Origin: Trichomonas vaginalis G3
Lineage: Eukaryota; Parabasalia; Trichomonadida; Trichomonadidae
Length of the DNA stretch: 64,000 nucleotides
Assembly: GCF_026262505.1 (NCBI RefSeq)
Contig: NW_026529296.1
Coordinates: 1-64,000, forward strand
Direction of reading: 5' to 3'
In this document: positions 1 through 12,193 of the stretch, piece after piece
Layout of the letters: the number at the start of each line of letters is the position of its first letter
How positions within the stretch are numbered: position 1 is the first letter of the stretch
Position numbers and translations under genes: made by a program
The notes under the pieces: generated by a model
Seen by the model: only the letters and a program-made list of their open reading frames with translations
What the model was told of the DNA's origin: nothing
The model's database searches: none

Positions 1-1165
1 CCTATATCTGAACTTCTTTTGAAAGCAGATGTTGACAACAAAGCAGACAAAACATATGTAGACGATGCATAGCAAAAGAAGAAGAAAGAGCTGACAAAGC
101 TTATGCAACAAAAGAACATACTCATCTGAACTAGCAGACAAAACATATTTGACAATAAAATGTCAAGTGAAGTGACAAGAGCTGAAAACGAATATTCTAA
201 AAGACTCATACACAATACTATATCTGAAATAAACAAACTTACAAGAAACCTTAAACAGGAAAGTGCCGTTGGACATACACATTCTATATCTGAAATAACA
301 GACTTAAACGTTAGCCTTGAAAAGAAAGCAGATAAAACATATGTTAACGAATGATTAGCATGTGTGGCTAGTAAGTTAGAGAAGAAAGCAGATAAGGAAT
401 ATGTGGATGAAAAAGATAACGAAATGAAAGAAGGGTTGACTGTACCATGAATGGACATCGAAGATTTTAAAAAGTAAAGCCGATACAGGATGGGTTTCAG
501 GATGTTTAGACCTTAAAGCGGATAAAACATATGTTAACGATGAGTTAGAGAAGAAAGCAGATAAGAACCATACACATACAAGTTTTACAACTTTTACAGC
601 AGATGATATTACACTAAACACAACCTTGCCAAGTAAAGCTCCAACAATACCACCGGCAACAAGTCTTGTAGATACTTTGATATCTAATGACAATAGTATT
701 ATACATCTAAGACAGGAACTCAATGTGCTTAAACAAATTTTGCCGAATCTTATTTACCCGGTTGGCTCTATTTATACGTCAATGAACTCTACCAGACCAG
801 AAGTAGTACTTGGTTTTGGAACTTGGACCTCAAATAGTCGACAGGTTTTTGTATTGTGCAAACTCTTCAAAGGAAACAGGTGGAAGTAAAACGATTTCAG
901 GTGAAAACTTACCTGCGCACAGTCACTACGTAAGTTTAACTACATCTCGAGAAGGTGGGCATAGGCATAAATATTGGGATTGGACAGGAATGACAAAAGG
1001 TAAAGGATATGATGTTAAAGACAACGTTCAGTTTGCTATAAATTGTTACTTGGATAACAATGAGGTAGGAGGAACCATACACATTTCGTTTCAGGGTATA
1101 CGCAAACAACGGGACAAAGTAAAAGACTACATGCCACCTTACATGACAGTTTACGCATGGTAATA
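1..1165 (+). pseudogene. Tail-fibre-like protein, broken Maverick part
   Basis: This region still shows fibre repeats of the type KADKTYVND and HTHSISEITDL and ends in the phage-fibre-like C-terminus, with the motifs VGSIYTSMNST, FGTWT, KTISGENLPAHSHY and YMPPYMTVYAW. It corresponds to the fibre genes at 24229-26232 and 40749-42367. A stretch near 400-520 is closest to the fibre at 41.8-41.96 kb, so the copy is mosaic. The reading frame is broken several times. Confidence 0.8.
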
Positions 1166-1171
1166 GAATTG

Positions 1172-2130
1172 CTTAGTCGTCATTTTCAACTTCTTTAGCA
1201 TATTTCGTCAGGAGTTGTCTTAATATTTGTTAGGAACTGTCTTTGAAAGTATACCACCTTGAACTTTGACAAGTTTGAAACGAGGTCTGGCAATAGTAGT
1301 TTTATCTTCTGCTTGCAGTCTGTACATTTTGCCATGTTTGCCTAAAACTTCATAATATTCTCTTGTATACTTTCTTCTATTTTTACGAACACGAATGTGA
1401 GTACCTGCGGTTCCCATTGTTGTCATAGTCAATGTATTTTCATATGGGTCGCGTTAGGTATTTCTATTTTTACTTTGTCACCTTTCTGAAGTTTGAAGCC
1501 CGGCATTCTTTCTTGTTTGTCTCTTTTGACTAAATTATAAATATATAGTCTTTCTCTAAGTCAGGGTTGTTTTTCATTTCTTCGGGAGTGGTTTCCCAAA
1601 CCTTTTTGTTTACGGCTATTGTAAATATTAAAACTTTGTCTCATCTTTGCCATGGAAGAAGTGTCTATATTTGTCGTCATATGACATTTCATTTGCTTCA
1701 CCACCTTGTGGTTGGTTTAAGTCTCTTAACATTTTTATACAACCGTCAATGACACCAAGAGCAGAATGGTTTTGGTCGACAAATGAAATATTGGTTTACA
1801 TTTTTTGAACGCAGATAGTTTTTTACATCATCTGATTTGAAAGAACTTTCACAGTCAGATGTCAGTTTTGTTGGATGGTATTGTCAACGAATATTGTTCA
1901 AAGCTGCTAAGATATCTAAAATATTTTTGGACTGTAATGGTATGGCTTCACAGTATCTTGGTGTTTTTGACCGACAAATATTAGCCAGTATGTGGTCCAT
2001 CTGTTCTAACTCTCGGAATGTTTTCCAAGATATCCATAAAACCAGCATTTGGTGTTGAACTAAAGATTTTTATCATGAGTGCTTTCTTTGTTGCCTTAGA
2101 AACATAGGGTCCTTGTTCGGATTCGTCATT
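1172..2130 (-). pseudogene. RVE-type integrase, broken Maverick part
   Basis: Reverse-strand relative of the integrase at 23273-24232. It is recognisable by the basic C-terminal part (THIRVRKNRRKYTREYYEV and TTIARPRFKLVKVQGG) at 1240-1420 and by core segments around 1700-2100. It overlaps the end of the fibre region in the same tail-to-tail way as the better preserved copy. Broken many times. Confidence 0.8.
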
Positions 2131-2143
2131 TTTTACCCTATAA

Positions 2144-2557
2144 GAAATGGGTTTATTTGGCGCATTAGCAGGAGTTGCATCCCAGATTTTTACCCGCAGT
2201 GGGAACAATAGCCAGAGGTGTATTTGGAGTTGGAAGAAGATTTTGAGTACATTAGGTATACTTAAAGAGAAAGCACAACCTATTATACAAACTGTACAGA
2301 AAGGTTGGGATGTAGCACGAGATGCAGCAAATCTTATTCCAAATCCTGAAACAAGAGGAAAATTCAAGGATGGATGGACAATGTAGGAAGACAAGCAGGA
2401 AAACTATTATAACAAAGCAAATGACTACTATAACCAAGCAGGACACTATATGGACCAAGGTGAAAGATTCTTTAACAGAGGATATAACCATGCACAACAG
2501 TGGGTAAACAATAACCAACCGCAACGCCCTCAAACGTGGGAATGTAAAGTTTTTTAC
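2144..2557 (+). pseudogene. Small amphipathic virion-like protein, broken
   Basis: Matches the 133-residue protein at 22854-23255: a glycine/alanine-rich hydrophobic start (MGLFGALAGVAS), then a helix with AQPIIQTVQKGWDVARDA and an Asn/Tyr/Gln-rich tail. It is separated from the integrase start by the same very short spacer as in the better copy. Broken. Confidence 0.7.
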
Positions 2558-2565
2558 TGAGATGA

Positions 2566-2719
2566 AATGAACAATACAGCATTGAGACAAATGGGTTCAG
2601 ATGGATTGTCGGCTTCCAGTAGTTAACCACCACGTGTTTGTCAAGTTCTTCCTATACCTCAAGAAGTTTTAGACCGACTTAAAAAACCTCAACAACCAGT
2701 TGAAAACAAACCAAACTAA
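2566..2719 (+). pseudogene. Relative of the 50-residue protein at 22683-22835
   Basis: Begins MNNTALRQMGS and ends with the LKKPQQPVENKPN-like tail. The motif TTTTTACTGAGATGAAATG overlaps its start codon and recurs before the next gene at 2739. Frame not open throughout. Confidence 0.6.
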
Positions 2720-2738
2720 AATTTTTTACTGAGATGAA

Positions 2739-3323
2739 ATGACCGAAGAAGTTGAAACGGTAGATTTGACACCACAAACAAAAAGTTCAGAACCATTGTC
2801 AAAACCTGTCAAAGAACTTACAGATGAAGAGAAAAATTCAATAATAGAAAGTGCCAGGTCTGGAAATACAAACCCTAACTACAAAGTCACTTTTCATAAA
2901 ATGGAACGGCTAGTATCTCAAAAAGAAACAGACCTCACAAATAAAAATATTGAAGTCTGAAGGAGCTTTCGAGACAACAGATGGAAAAGTTTACTTCAAC
3001 TGGACCAACAGTTCATTATAGAACATCTCATTGACTTAGAGTCGAAATATTCTAAACTTTACAACAAACACAAAAAGTTGAAAGGAAAACAAAACAGATG
3101 GCATATGATATTTATGAAGATGTTGACGCAACAAACCATACCTGCAAGTGAGTAAAGTCAGAGGAACGCAAAAGTGACGAAAAACCGATAGAAGAAGAAA
3201 AACCAAAAAACTGAAGATAAACCAAAACCAAAGTTTAGTTTCCAAACTAAACCAAAGTCAACCTTCATTAGCTGGTATGGTTGGCGTCAAAGACTATTGG
3301 CAGCAGGTGGTTATGTAAAGTAA
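2739..3323 (+). pseudogene. Relative of the 194-residue protein at 22079-22663
   Basis: Opens with MTEEVETVDLTPQTKSSEPL, a charged Lys/Glu-rich protein of unknown function that in all copies lies directly in front of the polymerase. Broken. Function unknown. Confidence 0.65.
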
Positions 3324-3352
3324 AGAAAAAATATATTTTTTTATTTTTATAA

Positions 3353-5466
3353 AAATGCCTCCGTTATAAGAATGGATAGAAAATCTGCTAGAATAAAAGC
3401 AGAGTGCAAAGATATGTTGGAGAGTTCGAAGAATTTAAAATATAGGAAGGGAGACCCATAAAAGTCTATGACAAACGTCTGGTCTTCGCTACGAGATGGA
3501 CTTGAAACCGCGCGCGCCAATTATCCAAACAGACTCGAGAGGTTAGAAGAAGAACGTCTTATGGACATGCCTTTCGATGTTTCTGAGCCAAGTTGAAGAC
3601 ACGACGGCTTTGCCAGATTCTACTGGAAACATGACGAACAATTGCATCCTTTGAGAAGGAAAAAAGGAAAAGGTGAAGACGCACATGCTCCCATGGAAAG
3701 AACAGATATTGCATATGAAAAGTATCGTGAAGTTAGAAGTCAAATTAACATCTGGTCGAACCTTTACAGTAAACTTTGACGAAGGAAGAAACAAAGAAGG
3801 CTTCATGGTGTACTTGCTGCTAATTCAAGACGGAATAAAGAAAGGAACAATCTCAGATACCACATAACAGATTTGGACGGTCATATTACTATGCGCATGG
3901 CAATGCACAACAGCCGCAAACTTCTTGACGCTTTCAAGACTAAAGAGAGGAACAATGTTGACTCCGACTCAGAATTTTGAATGAATTGAAGGAATTGCAA
4001 GGTGAAGTTCGAATGGTATAACCAAACCCTCAAGCAGTCAGACACATGCTGGATACTTCCCGTTCAAAATAAAGTCTGACATTGACTTGACAAGGTATGG
4101 AATTTACAATTCAATTGAAACAATTGTCAACGAACCTTGCATTCTTACATGTCTCAGGAACTCTGTCTTGTTACAGAGAGAAGATAAGTATCTTGAGTCA
4201 TGTGTGAAGACAAGGTAACATTCTCAGAGGCAATTGCAAAAATTGCACCGTTGGCAAATGTCAAATATCCGCGTTAACATACCTACAGCTAAAGGTTCTT
4301 CACATGACGACTATGTTGTTGACAAAGACTTACCATGGTTGAAGATTTAATTGTCCACAACCACTTCATGTTGAACGAAAGTCTTACAAACCATTGTTCG
4401 GAAAAGGCAAGTGCAACATTGTCAGAGCTGTTAACATTCTTTCGAGAAAGGTTTGTTGAAACCAATTCCAGATGACAAGCTGACAGAAAACTTTTGTACC
4501 AAAAGACGAAACAAACTTTTCATGGTTAGCAAGACCAAAAGTTGGTTCCAGACAAAGTTTATAGCACAAAAGAAGTACAACAGTTCCACAAAGGGAGTTG
4601 ATTGTTCGGATACCAACCTGAACCAGAAGAACTTCCAATGAGGTTGCAAGAACTTCAAGATGCTATAACAAACTTCCATTGAGACATCCAATTGACGTCA
4701 AATTGTATTGGAGAGCATCTGAGTTAGGTCAGAAGGTTTTATATGAAACAGGTTGCTTCGCGATGTTTATGAGATAACAGGAGAAGTTTTCTCAGAAGAT
4801 AAGAGACTCACTTGAATTTCCACAACTGGTCCAATTGGTTGTGACAAGTTCGACTCAATACGAAAAATATACTATGTCGACCTTAACCTGCGTACATGAG
4901 GTTGTCCAATATATCCGACTGGAATTCCAACGAAGATGGAGAGTTCCCGGAAGGAACTATACAGTTGGAAAAAGTCATACAACAACTTATGATATAGGAA
5001 AGCTTCAAACCCCAAACTTGCAATGAACTGAATTGCTTATGAATTCGACATGGGGATATTCCATTAAGAAACCTCAAAGATGAAGAGAACATGGTAAAAA
5101 AAGAAGGTCGACAACTTTGTTGAAAGGTTTCTCCTTTTGTTTTGAAGTACGAGTTCACCGAAGGTCAAAGTGGCTTAGTAACCACACATTAAAACCTATT
5201 GTCGAACATTGGTCTATCCTCAGTTCGCAAAAGCAGTCCTTGACAACTACAACAAATTCTTCTCAGAGGTCAAATCCAAAGTGAGGTTTACTAGAGAACA
5301 TTGACCGACTCATGACGAACGAAGAAGGATACAACAACTCATTGAAATGGAATGGTCGGTGAAAGATGGGCTGTTTTAAGCTAGATAAGGTATTTTCCGA
5401 AGTTCATGTTCTCAAGGAATATGGGGATACTTGAAGACGGCACAGAAATAAAACATTGCATGAAAT
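3353..5466 (+). pseudogene. B-family DNA polymerase, broken Maverick part
   Basis: Follows 19895-22047 (opposite strand) over its whole length. Recognisable pieces include the basic N-terminal part, the YVDLN-type palm segment near 4870 and a C-terminal part ending close to 5466. Very many breaks. In the intact family this is a protein-primed replicative polymerase of the Polinton type. Confidence 0.8.
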
Positions 5467-7400
5467 AAAAATTTTTATTCGATATTTTGAATTATAAATG
5501 TTGGGATTCCTTGGGAACGGGAAAGAGCTTATTTACTTGAGGAACAGGTAAGTGGTGGAGGTGAGGTTGGTGGCACCAGTCCCATTTTATATTTCCTCCT
5601 AGGCTAATTTCCGTTTAATTTCATGGATCGCCCTCGGAGTCTTTATGAATCGGACCAGGTTCGAGTTACACCTTCTCTTGGTTCAAACTGCATATATAAC
5701 CTGTTTGTCTGTATTTTCGTCGACTAGGCAGAGACACGAACTTGACCACGTCAAAAAGTTCATTTCGGATGGTCAAGCAGACAATCGCTAATTCGAGCAC
5801 TTCGAAGAAGCCTTACGATTCCGGAAGGAGGGTGTCTGGTGCAAGGGAAGAGGTCAATGAGACTCTACGAGCAGTACAATCCTCAATGCCTGGGATGACA
5901 AATCGTCCTTTGGATTGGCAATCTACAACTCCTCTGGACGACCTCCTACGCAACTGGGATGACGAAAGAGTCCCAATTCAAAGGTGGGATATTTTGCAAA
6001 TTGACCTTAATTTCATCATATTTCAAATAAATAAATTTACTGGTTTCCCCTAAAATATTTTTTTCTCTTAGACCATTGGGTTCTCTACGATTGTTGGAGC
6101 TTGTCACCGTCAATGTTGTCTGACATTCGTTCTTCTTGTTTGGATTGGAACCCATTGAATTGCGACAAGCTTGCCCATGGAGATTGAAACGCGATTGTCC
6201 GAAGTAAGGTTCTAAGTGTCCCAAGTTGTTGAGGCTGGGTAAAGAACTTGCCGGTCTCCTTGTTGCGGATTTTGTATGGGTAGGGTTGGGAAATTTCATA
6301 ACTGTCATCGGCAACAAGGGTTGCCCAAACTTCCTTTTTTCGTGTTTCTCTTCTTTTCGTGTTCTCTCGTGTTTCTCTTCTTCCTCGAAAATTCCTTATT
6401 CAATTGGTGCTCACGAATTACGGGTGTGGAGGTTCTGTCCTTCGAGTACCTTCCAGATGGCATCTATCTCTTTCGAAGAAAGGTAGATGAGTCTGGGCAA
6501 GGTCTCGGTTCTCTTCTCGCGTAAAATGCGCAAGGTTTCCGTCAAATCATTCAGACTTTTCTCATTGGAAAGCTTGGTTCATGAGGAACTCACCTTTAAG
6601 TCCCTTCATCTCTTCCATAAGACTACTTGGAGAGGTCTTTAACGGTGTTTGTCAATGAGCTTTCAAATTCAATTTGAATTTGACTGGGCGCTTGTCTGGC
6701 AACATTGAAAGGAAATCTGGCCATTGTGTTCGGCTTCGGTGCTTGTTCGACATCGAAAAAATGAGTGGTTTGAGAATGGGGTTTTTTACTTCCAAAAGTT
6801 GTTATGAACGGTTAAGTCATACAACAAGTTTAAAAATATATCTGTTCTTCTTCTGAACGTTTTGTTGTCTCTTCCGATAAAGTTTGGAAACATGAGAACC
6901 AAAAAAACGTTTTTTAAATTGCGGAAGAGTTCAGGCAAACGTTCATATCCGGATATGTTGGGAGCAGTTCGAACATCTTGAGCTGACCTTTCCGGACAAA
7001 TTGGACATGTCAGAAAAATTCAATCTTTGGTCGGACTGCTTGAAAGGATCTCTTACATGTAAGTACTCTGGTAAGTCTTCTCATTTCTGCAACTTTTGGA
7101 GTATAGGCTTCGTAGTTTAGAAAGTTTTAATTTTAAATTGTCTTATTCCATCTATATGTCTAAAACGGTAAGTATCATGAGTCAAGAGTAGCTTGGTAGC
7201 TTAGTGGACTATCTGTTCCTTGACTTCTGGCAATTTTGGGTTGCAATTGTGATTTGGAGCTCCTTCAGTTCGCCGTTCACTATGTCGTTCTCAACACCTT
7301 CAACATAAGCTTGAAACTCTATCATCGTCCATTGAGATTGGTGTGGGACGAATTTAAACTTGCTTCATTAAAAAATGAAAAAATGTTTTTACTCTAAACG
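5467..7400. other. Unassigned Maverick-like stretch
   Basis: No reading frame longer than about 120 codons is convincing here. Base composition is less AT-rich than the flanks. The start (5500-5740) could encode MLGFLGNGKELIYL-like pieces, and 5742-6053 has an open frame with no family I recognise. Probably broken late genes of the same element, but no better copy in this window allows a comparison. Confidence 0.35.
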
Positions 7401-7750
7401 TTAAGGTTTGAACTGGAACTGGTTTGGATTGTCGCCTTCATCACAGGTTATAAAGGCTGACCACGAGAGTGAAAGGAGAGACTGAATTGGCCAATTTCAT
7501 ATGGGGTTAGGGTTCTCCCTTGTTGGTATTTTATCCATGGGCGCTTTGCAAGAACTGTAACAAGAGCTCTCTCTTTTGGCGTCCTTTATGCCATCTGTAG
7601 GCTGTCCGTCTGTATGAAATTGGAATTCCAAGTCGAAGTCTCGAGCTGAGTTAGCCCTTCCAGAAATAGTGGTGTACTTGAACCTTGGGCTTCATGACCT
7701 TGCGCAAGTAGGTCTTTTACGCAGTTGTTAATTTTCAATTAGGTAAATTG
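7401..7750 (-). pseudogene. Relative of the protein at 18500-18859, broken
   Basis: The reverse strand matches the short plus-strand gene at 18500-18859, for example around the codons for LNDCVKDYLRKVMKPK. Broken. Function unknown. Confidence 0.65.
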
Positions 7751-8760
7751 CCATCGATCAATCCTTCTTGCATTCGTTCCTTCCATCCGACAGGAAAATA
7801 TTTTCCGACAACTGAGAGTTCTTCCTGTCGTCGGGGAAAATTTCCCCATGTCCGGAAAATATTTTCCAGTTGTCCGTCCGTAACCATTCAAATTTTTCGA
7901 AATTGGAACTTTTTCGTTCGACTTCAGAAAAGTTTTTTTTCCTTCCGACAAAAAAAGTTCTTCCTTCCGACAGAAGTTCTTCCTTCCGACAGGACCAAAC
8001 GAATGTCGATCAGAAAAAGTTCTCTTCCGAGAAAAAAGTTCTTCCTTCCGACAGGACACAAAACGAATGTCCGAGCAGAAAAGTTCTTCCTTCCGACAGA
8101 AAAAGTTCTTCTGTCCGACAGGAACACAAACGAATGTCCGAACGTCCCACCAACCGAGCCGATTCCCAAACCAGAAGAACGAAGCCCCAGCTGCCACAAC
8201 AGTCCCTCTCAGCAAGTCCCTCCACCAAATATAACCAATTTCCAACCTCAAGGTAACTACCATTTCACCTCAAGGTTACCTACCAATTTCCACCCTCAAG
8301 GTTAACTACCCACCACAAGGCTTCCCTGAACTAACCCCCTCCTCAAGCCATGCCTTACTTCCCCAACCTTTGGTTGTTCAGCATCTATCTCAATCTCAAT
8401 CTCACAATCGAAGAGAGACCAAGACTTCGAGGAAGGTCTGAAGAACCGTTTTAACGCAAAGAGATCCACAGCCCCCTATGGGAAGATGAAGGCTTTCAGT
8501 CGTCTTCCCTCAAATCGAACCGATTCGACTCGTACACAGATTCGGTTCGTGGACCGTGAAGACTATAATCCTCAAGCAGTCTGAGAGACTCTTCATCCTA
8601 CAACCATTTACAGTTGGAGCTCTCGACATGCGCAATACGAAGGTCCAGACACCAGCTGGAGACCGCAAACAGACGTACTCGCAAGAGCCGTCCAGCTGTC
8701 AAAGCACAAAGACTGAGATACGTCGACTTCATTCTTGCAGCTTGCCCAACAAGTAAAAAA
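7751..8760 (+). pseudogene. Pro/Gln-rich protein with repeat-laden leader, broken
   Basis: 7780-8150 is packed with TTCCTTCCGACAG-type repeats in both orientations. Then comes a Pro/Gln/Tyr-rich coding part (PTEPIPKPEE, QGNYH, PPQGFP) matching 17.9-18.2 kb inverted. After 8400 the copy continues with charged sequence (KRSTAPYGKMKAFSRLPSN) that is absent from the 17.9-kb copy. Broken several times. Confidence 0.6.
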
Positions 8761-9478
8761 TAAACAATTACGAGTAAACTTTTTATTCTTTCTTTCTGAT
8801 TGTTTAGAGCTGGTTTTCTCTTGTAGGACCTTTCGTACTTCTTCCACGGTCATGTAATATGCGAATGTGGTACGCAAATTCAGGTTCGTTGTTTTTGAAC
8901 CTTACGGTATGTACGCTCCAATCTCCTAGGGAGTAAGCTGCTAACATCTGACCAAGTTTTCCTCGGTGACTTCGGAGCATTAAATGTCACTTTTAAACCG
9001 TTAATTTTAGTCTTATTTAACCCTTGTTTATCCCTTGTTTGTCAAGTAGTATTGGATGTGCATTTCTCTCAAATTCCTGTGTCGGAGGTTCTTAGCAGCA
9101 TTTTCCAAGGTGGTACCTGGAGAACTCAAAGAAGTTGGTCAAGAAAACTGCATGCTGCTCTTTCTGAGTTCGTCGGTATTTTGGAAGTGGGTTGCAACCT
9201 TCGAGTCTCGGACATAAAATGACACTTTTCTATTAAAACCGTTTTTGGCATTTCTCATGAGGAGTATAGTTCTGGCCGACCATTGGGAAGAGAAGAAGTA
9301 CTTGCTGGCAAAAGACAATGTTTGCTTAGTGTCAATTGCATGTACTCGTAATTGAATTCATTGTACTTCTCTTCACGTACATACTAACTCAAGGCGGCAT
9401 ATGCTTTAAGAAGCCTACCATCTTACTAAGACTAAACACTTAGATTTTTAGCTTGACTTTTTTATCAATTTGATCTTT
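8761..9478 (-). other. Unassigned, possible broken minus-strand gene
   Basis: The reverse strand has an open end with TFAYYMTVEEVRKVLQEKTSS near 8800-8880, followed upstream by interrupted coding-like sequence. No family recognised. At 9478 the sequence changes abruptly to the fibre N-terminus. Confidence 0.3.
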
Positions 9479-9711
9479 GGTTTCTCGTTTAAAGTTCCTT
9501 TTGTTGGATTTATACAGACAGTATGGTTCTTATTGTCTTGAAATAGAAACTCATCTGTCATTGGGTTTAAAGTCAGTTTTAAGTTTCCTTCTTTCAATGA
9601 CTCAGATATCTTAGAATAGTTTGAAAAGTTTGTTGTGTTCTTATTTAGAGCTTGCATAATGAGTTGTCGGTTGTGTTGTATTTCTCTCATAGACGCTGTT
9701 TCATTTGACAT
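9479..9711 (-). pseudogene. Fibre protein N-terminal part, incomplete
   Basis: Encodes the same start as the fibre at 26232 (MSNETASMREIQHNRQLIM). It is an incomplete part of a tail-fibre-like protein. It shares an 18-bp divergent spacer with the gene at 9730. Confidence 0.8.
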
Positions 9712-9729
9712 TTTTATTATAGATAAAAT
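9712..9729. promoter_or_regulatory. 18-bp divergent spacer, shared Maverick promoter candidate
   Basis: Only TTTTATTATAGATAAAAT separates two start codons pointing away from each other. It reads nearly the same on both strands. The identical spacer occurs at 26233-26250 and related ones at 23256, 30560, 33541 and 43103. It lacks the host TCAYW initiator. Confidence 0.6.
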
Positions 9730-10578
9730 ATGCTTCCAATAGAAAAAGAAAATTCTAGAGTTGCTACAACTAAACCATTAGATGAACTTTTTACGAATGT
9801 CGGTCAAAAGTTTGAGACAGAGACCGTAAAGCATGAAGGCTATCGTTTTGACTACCCGTTAAGATGGTTAAGAGACCCATCTGTCACAAAAGCTATTGGC
9901 TTTCGTAGAATGAAGTTCATTTCAGAAGCCATACATGGTTTCCCATTTACAGTCGGTTTTGAAGTTCGATACTATAACAAAGAAAAACGTACGTATGAGA
10001 AATTTGAACAGGGAAAACTTTTACAAGTGAATTTGCTTGTAAACTTAGAAACAACTCTTCAAGCTTTTCAAGAAAAAATAAACGACATCTATATCGAATA
10101 TGCAAACCAGTATAACATTGACGAGGGAGAGTACCATCTCGATATTATTATATGACAGGAAAAATGCAACTGTTAAAATCAATAGAATAGAAGACCTTGG
10201 AGAAAACGTTTATATTTCTACAAAATATAACAACTTGGCATGGTATAGATTTATGAGGATGTTAAATCAGCCTGCAGAATATCCAGTACACCCGGCCTTT
10301 TATGAAGTCGAAAACCCTAATGGAACATATGAAAATGTTTTCGACTCAGATGCTATTATAGTTCATGCTTCATTTTCTGGCGCCCAAAACTCTTTCTTAT
10401 GCTTGGCAAATGACTTTTACGAAAACCTACAAAGTTATACGAACCACCAAGTGGAAGTATTTCAGACTTTCAAGTATGGTTTACTACAGATGGAAGAAAA
10501 AGAATAATTCCATTATACCATGCGTTTTACTTAGAACTTAGTTTCATATACAACTACTATCGAACGGTAAAAATATAA
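9730..10578 (+). pseudogene. Conserved Maverick protein of about 280 residues, broken copy
   Basis: Begins MLPIEKENSRVATTKPLDEL and is nearly identical to 26251-27095. A diverged full-length relative lies at 18996-19856. Shared features are YRFDYP(L/I)RWL near residue 45, AIGFRRM, and a C-terminal block with VHASFSGAQNSFLC and FQVWFTT. No known family is recognised. Position beside the fibre and the small virion-like proteins suggests a structural role, which is inference. Confidence 0.7.
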
Positions 10579-10581
10579 TTT

Positions 10582-10823
10582 TTAATACGGTTGAGGTGTT
10601 GGATTTGGTTGCCAACTAGACTGTGGTGCAGGTTCAGGCTGTTGTATAACAGGAGCTTGCTCTTCTGGTTCAGGGTCTTTAGGTATATACCAACAAACTG
10701 ACCTACCCTTTTACCAATATTTTTGACACCGTTCCAAATTCCTCTTCTACGGTTTTTTATTCCATTCCATATACCTCTTCCAACATTTCGAAAGAAGTTT
10801 CCAATACTACTGAAGAAACCCAT
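10582..10823 (-). pseudogene. Small basic amphipathic protein, broken copy
   Basis: Near-identical to 27100-27342: MGFFSSIGNFFRNVGRGIW start, repeated GIWNG(I/V)K segments and a Pro/Gln-rich tail. Broken here. See the entry at 27100. Confidence 0.7.
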
Positions 10824-10841
10824 TTTACTATATGTAAAAAT

Positions 10842-11204
10842 CTAATGTCCGCCTAGTCTCTTACGTTTCCTGTTGAGTTCCATAGCATTCTTTAACTGGA
10901 GCTCATACATTCTATTTCTCCTCTGGTAGAAAACATACTCTGGGTCAACTCCTGTGTTCGCGTCATCTGCATAGAGTTGTTTATATCCCACTTCAGGGTT
11001 TGTATAAAACTCTTTCCATCTCATATTTGCATACCATGGTGGCAAACCTAACGCAGCGTCATTTGACATGGCAGTTTGCATTTGTACATCTGTTGGCACT
11101 TGACCATAGTTTGCCATTGCAGTTTGTATTCTAACTTCATTTGGAATATTCTCTGGGTTTGGTTGTCCAGGTTGCTGTGCATTCGCTAAGTTCTGTGCGT
11201 CCAT
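10842..11204 (-). CDS. Conserved 120-residue Maverick protein
   Basis: Encodes MDAQNLANAQQPGQPNPENI through KRKRLGGH. It differs from the copy at 27360-27722 by a single substitution in the MYELQ neighbourhood. The first half has two AMANYGQVPTDVQMQTAMSN-like repeats; the end is basic. No family recognised. The start lies just after TTTTTATCTAATATTAAATG, a typical Maverick leader. A small capsid-associated protein is possible but unproven. Confidence 0.75.
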   Translation of the reverse strand: MDAQNLANAQQPGQPNPENIPNEVRIQTAMANYGQVPTDVQMQTAMSNDAALGLPPWYANMRWKEFYTNPEVGYKQLYADDANTGVDPEYVFYQRRNRMYELQLKNAMELNRKRKRLGGH

Positions 11205-11227
11205 TTAATATTAGATAAAAATATCTC

Positions 11228-11359
11228 TTACGAGTACATATGCTGAACATTTGCTGGCATTGGTTCATCTTCATATTCTCTATATCTTTCTGCCACGTCA
11301 AATAAGTAAATGACACAATGGAAAAAACCTAAAACAAGTAGTCCTATTTCAAACCACAT
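11228..11359 (-). CDS. 43-residue membrane protein overlapping the methylase gene
   Basis: Encodes MWFEIGLLVLGFFHCVIYLF and then a charged tail ending NVQHMYS. The first 20 residues form one hydrophobic helix. Its ATG overlaps the 3' end of the methylase gene in another frame. The same gene with two substitutions is at 27746-27877, so it is kept open in both copies, which supports it being real. A small virion or membrane protein is an inference. Confidence 0.65.
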   Translation of the reverse strand: MWFEIGLLVLGFFHCVIYLFDVAERYREYEDEPMPANVQHMYS

Positions 11360-12163
11360 TTACTTACCAATAAAATTTCTTTGTTATGACACTTTCTCCA
11401 GTTTATAGGACCTCTCTCATATTCTATCTTATCGTATCTAAAATCATAGTCATGTATGTCCTCTAACCATCTCATGACACTTTCCAAACCACTTTTATCG
11501 GATGTAAAGTAAAAGCATGGATGGTTATGTATAACGTCTAAAGTTTCTAAAGAGTCTCTCAAAGTCCAGTCTACTTGGTATTGAAAATCCCATGTGTTAA
11601 AGAACGGCGGGTCTACTATAAAGAAAACATTTTCCTTGTCTTTATATTTTTCATACAACTCTGTCCAATGACATCTCACAAACTCTATACCCTCAGTATA
11701 TTTTTCTATGTTCTCTTTGAAAACATTTGTATAGTTAAGATATAAAACTTTTGACATAAGTGTTTCAATGTCATGAACTCTTATAGCACCACTATATAAT
11801 AGTCTAGAAGATATACTATCCCAGTCAATATATTCTGCTTTTTTCAAAACCTCTCTGACAGTATTTTTCTTATCGAATGGTATACGTTCCATCTTACCTA
11901 TAGGTATCTTTTCTTTTAACTCTTTCAATATTTTTGTTTGTGTCTGGTATATGTTTGAGACGGTTCATATAGTTGTCGAAGTCATTGCATATAATCTTTG
12001 AGTCTGGGAATATTGTATGGCACAAATGGGATATATAGAAACTTCCACCGAACAAATCTACAAATGTTAGACCATTCGGTAGTTTCTTAAGTTCTCTCAA
12101 TATAATATCTTTACATCTACTCTTATTTCCAAAGAAGGGTAACGGTGGTTTTGTAAAATTCAT
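11344..12163 (-). pseudogene. D12-class N6-adenine DNA methyltransferase, broken copy
   Basis: Shows the Dam/D12 family plan: PLPFFGNKSRCKD (substrate and cofactor side) near residue 8, VDLFGGSF (motif I) near residue 35, and VDPPFF (motif IV, DPPY type) in the second half. The family methylates adenine N6 in DNA. Near-identical to 27862-28681. Broken. T. vaginalis DNA is known to carry 6-methyladenine, so an element-borne enzyme of this class is of interest. Confidence 0.85.
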
Positions 12164-12193
12164 TTTATATATATAATAAAAATGTTTTTACCT

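Larger units (their letters stand above)
1..9478. mobile_element. Maverick/Polinton block 1, badly broken
   Basis: A broken Maverick/Polinton block. Its first 5.5 kb matches 19.9-26 kb of this window in inverted orientation, gene by gene: fibre, integrase, three small proteins and the B-family polymerase. 7.4-8.76 kb matches 17.7-18.9 kb, also inverted. Reading frames are interrupted very often, certainly dozens of times, far more than in the other blocks. This suggests an old copy, or poor base quality at what could be a contig edge. Between 5.5 and 7.4 kb and after 8.76 kb there is no match elsewhere in the window. The ends of the original element are not visible. Confidence 0.85.

Noticed and set aside
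7739-8305. Lys/Phe/Arg-rich overlapping frames in both strands
   Set aside because: They arise from the TTCCGACAG-type repeats; composition is not protein-like.
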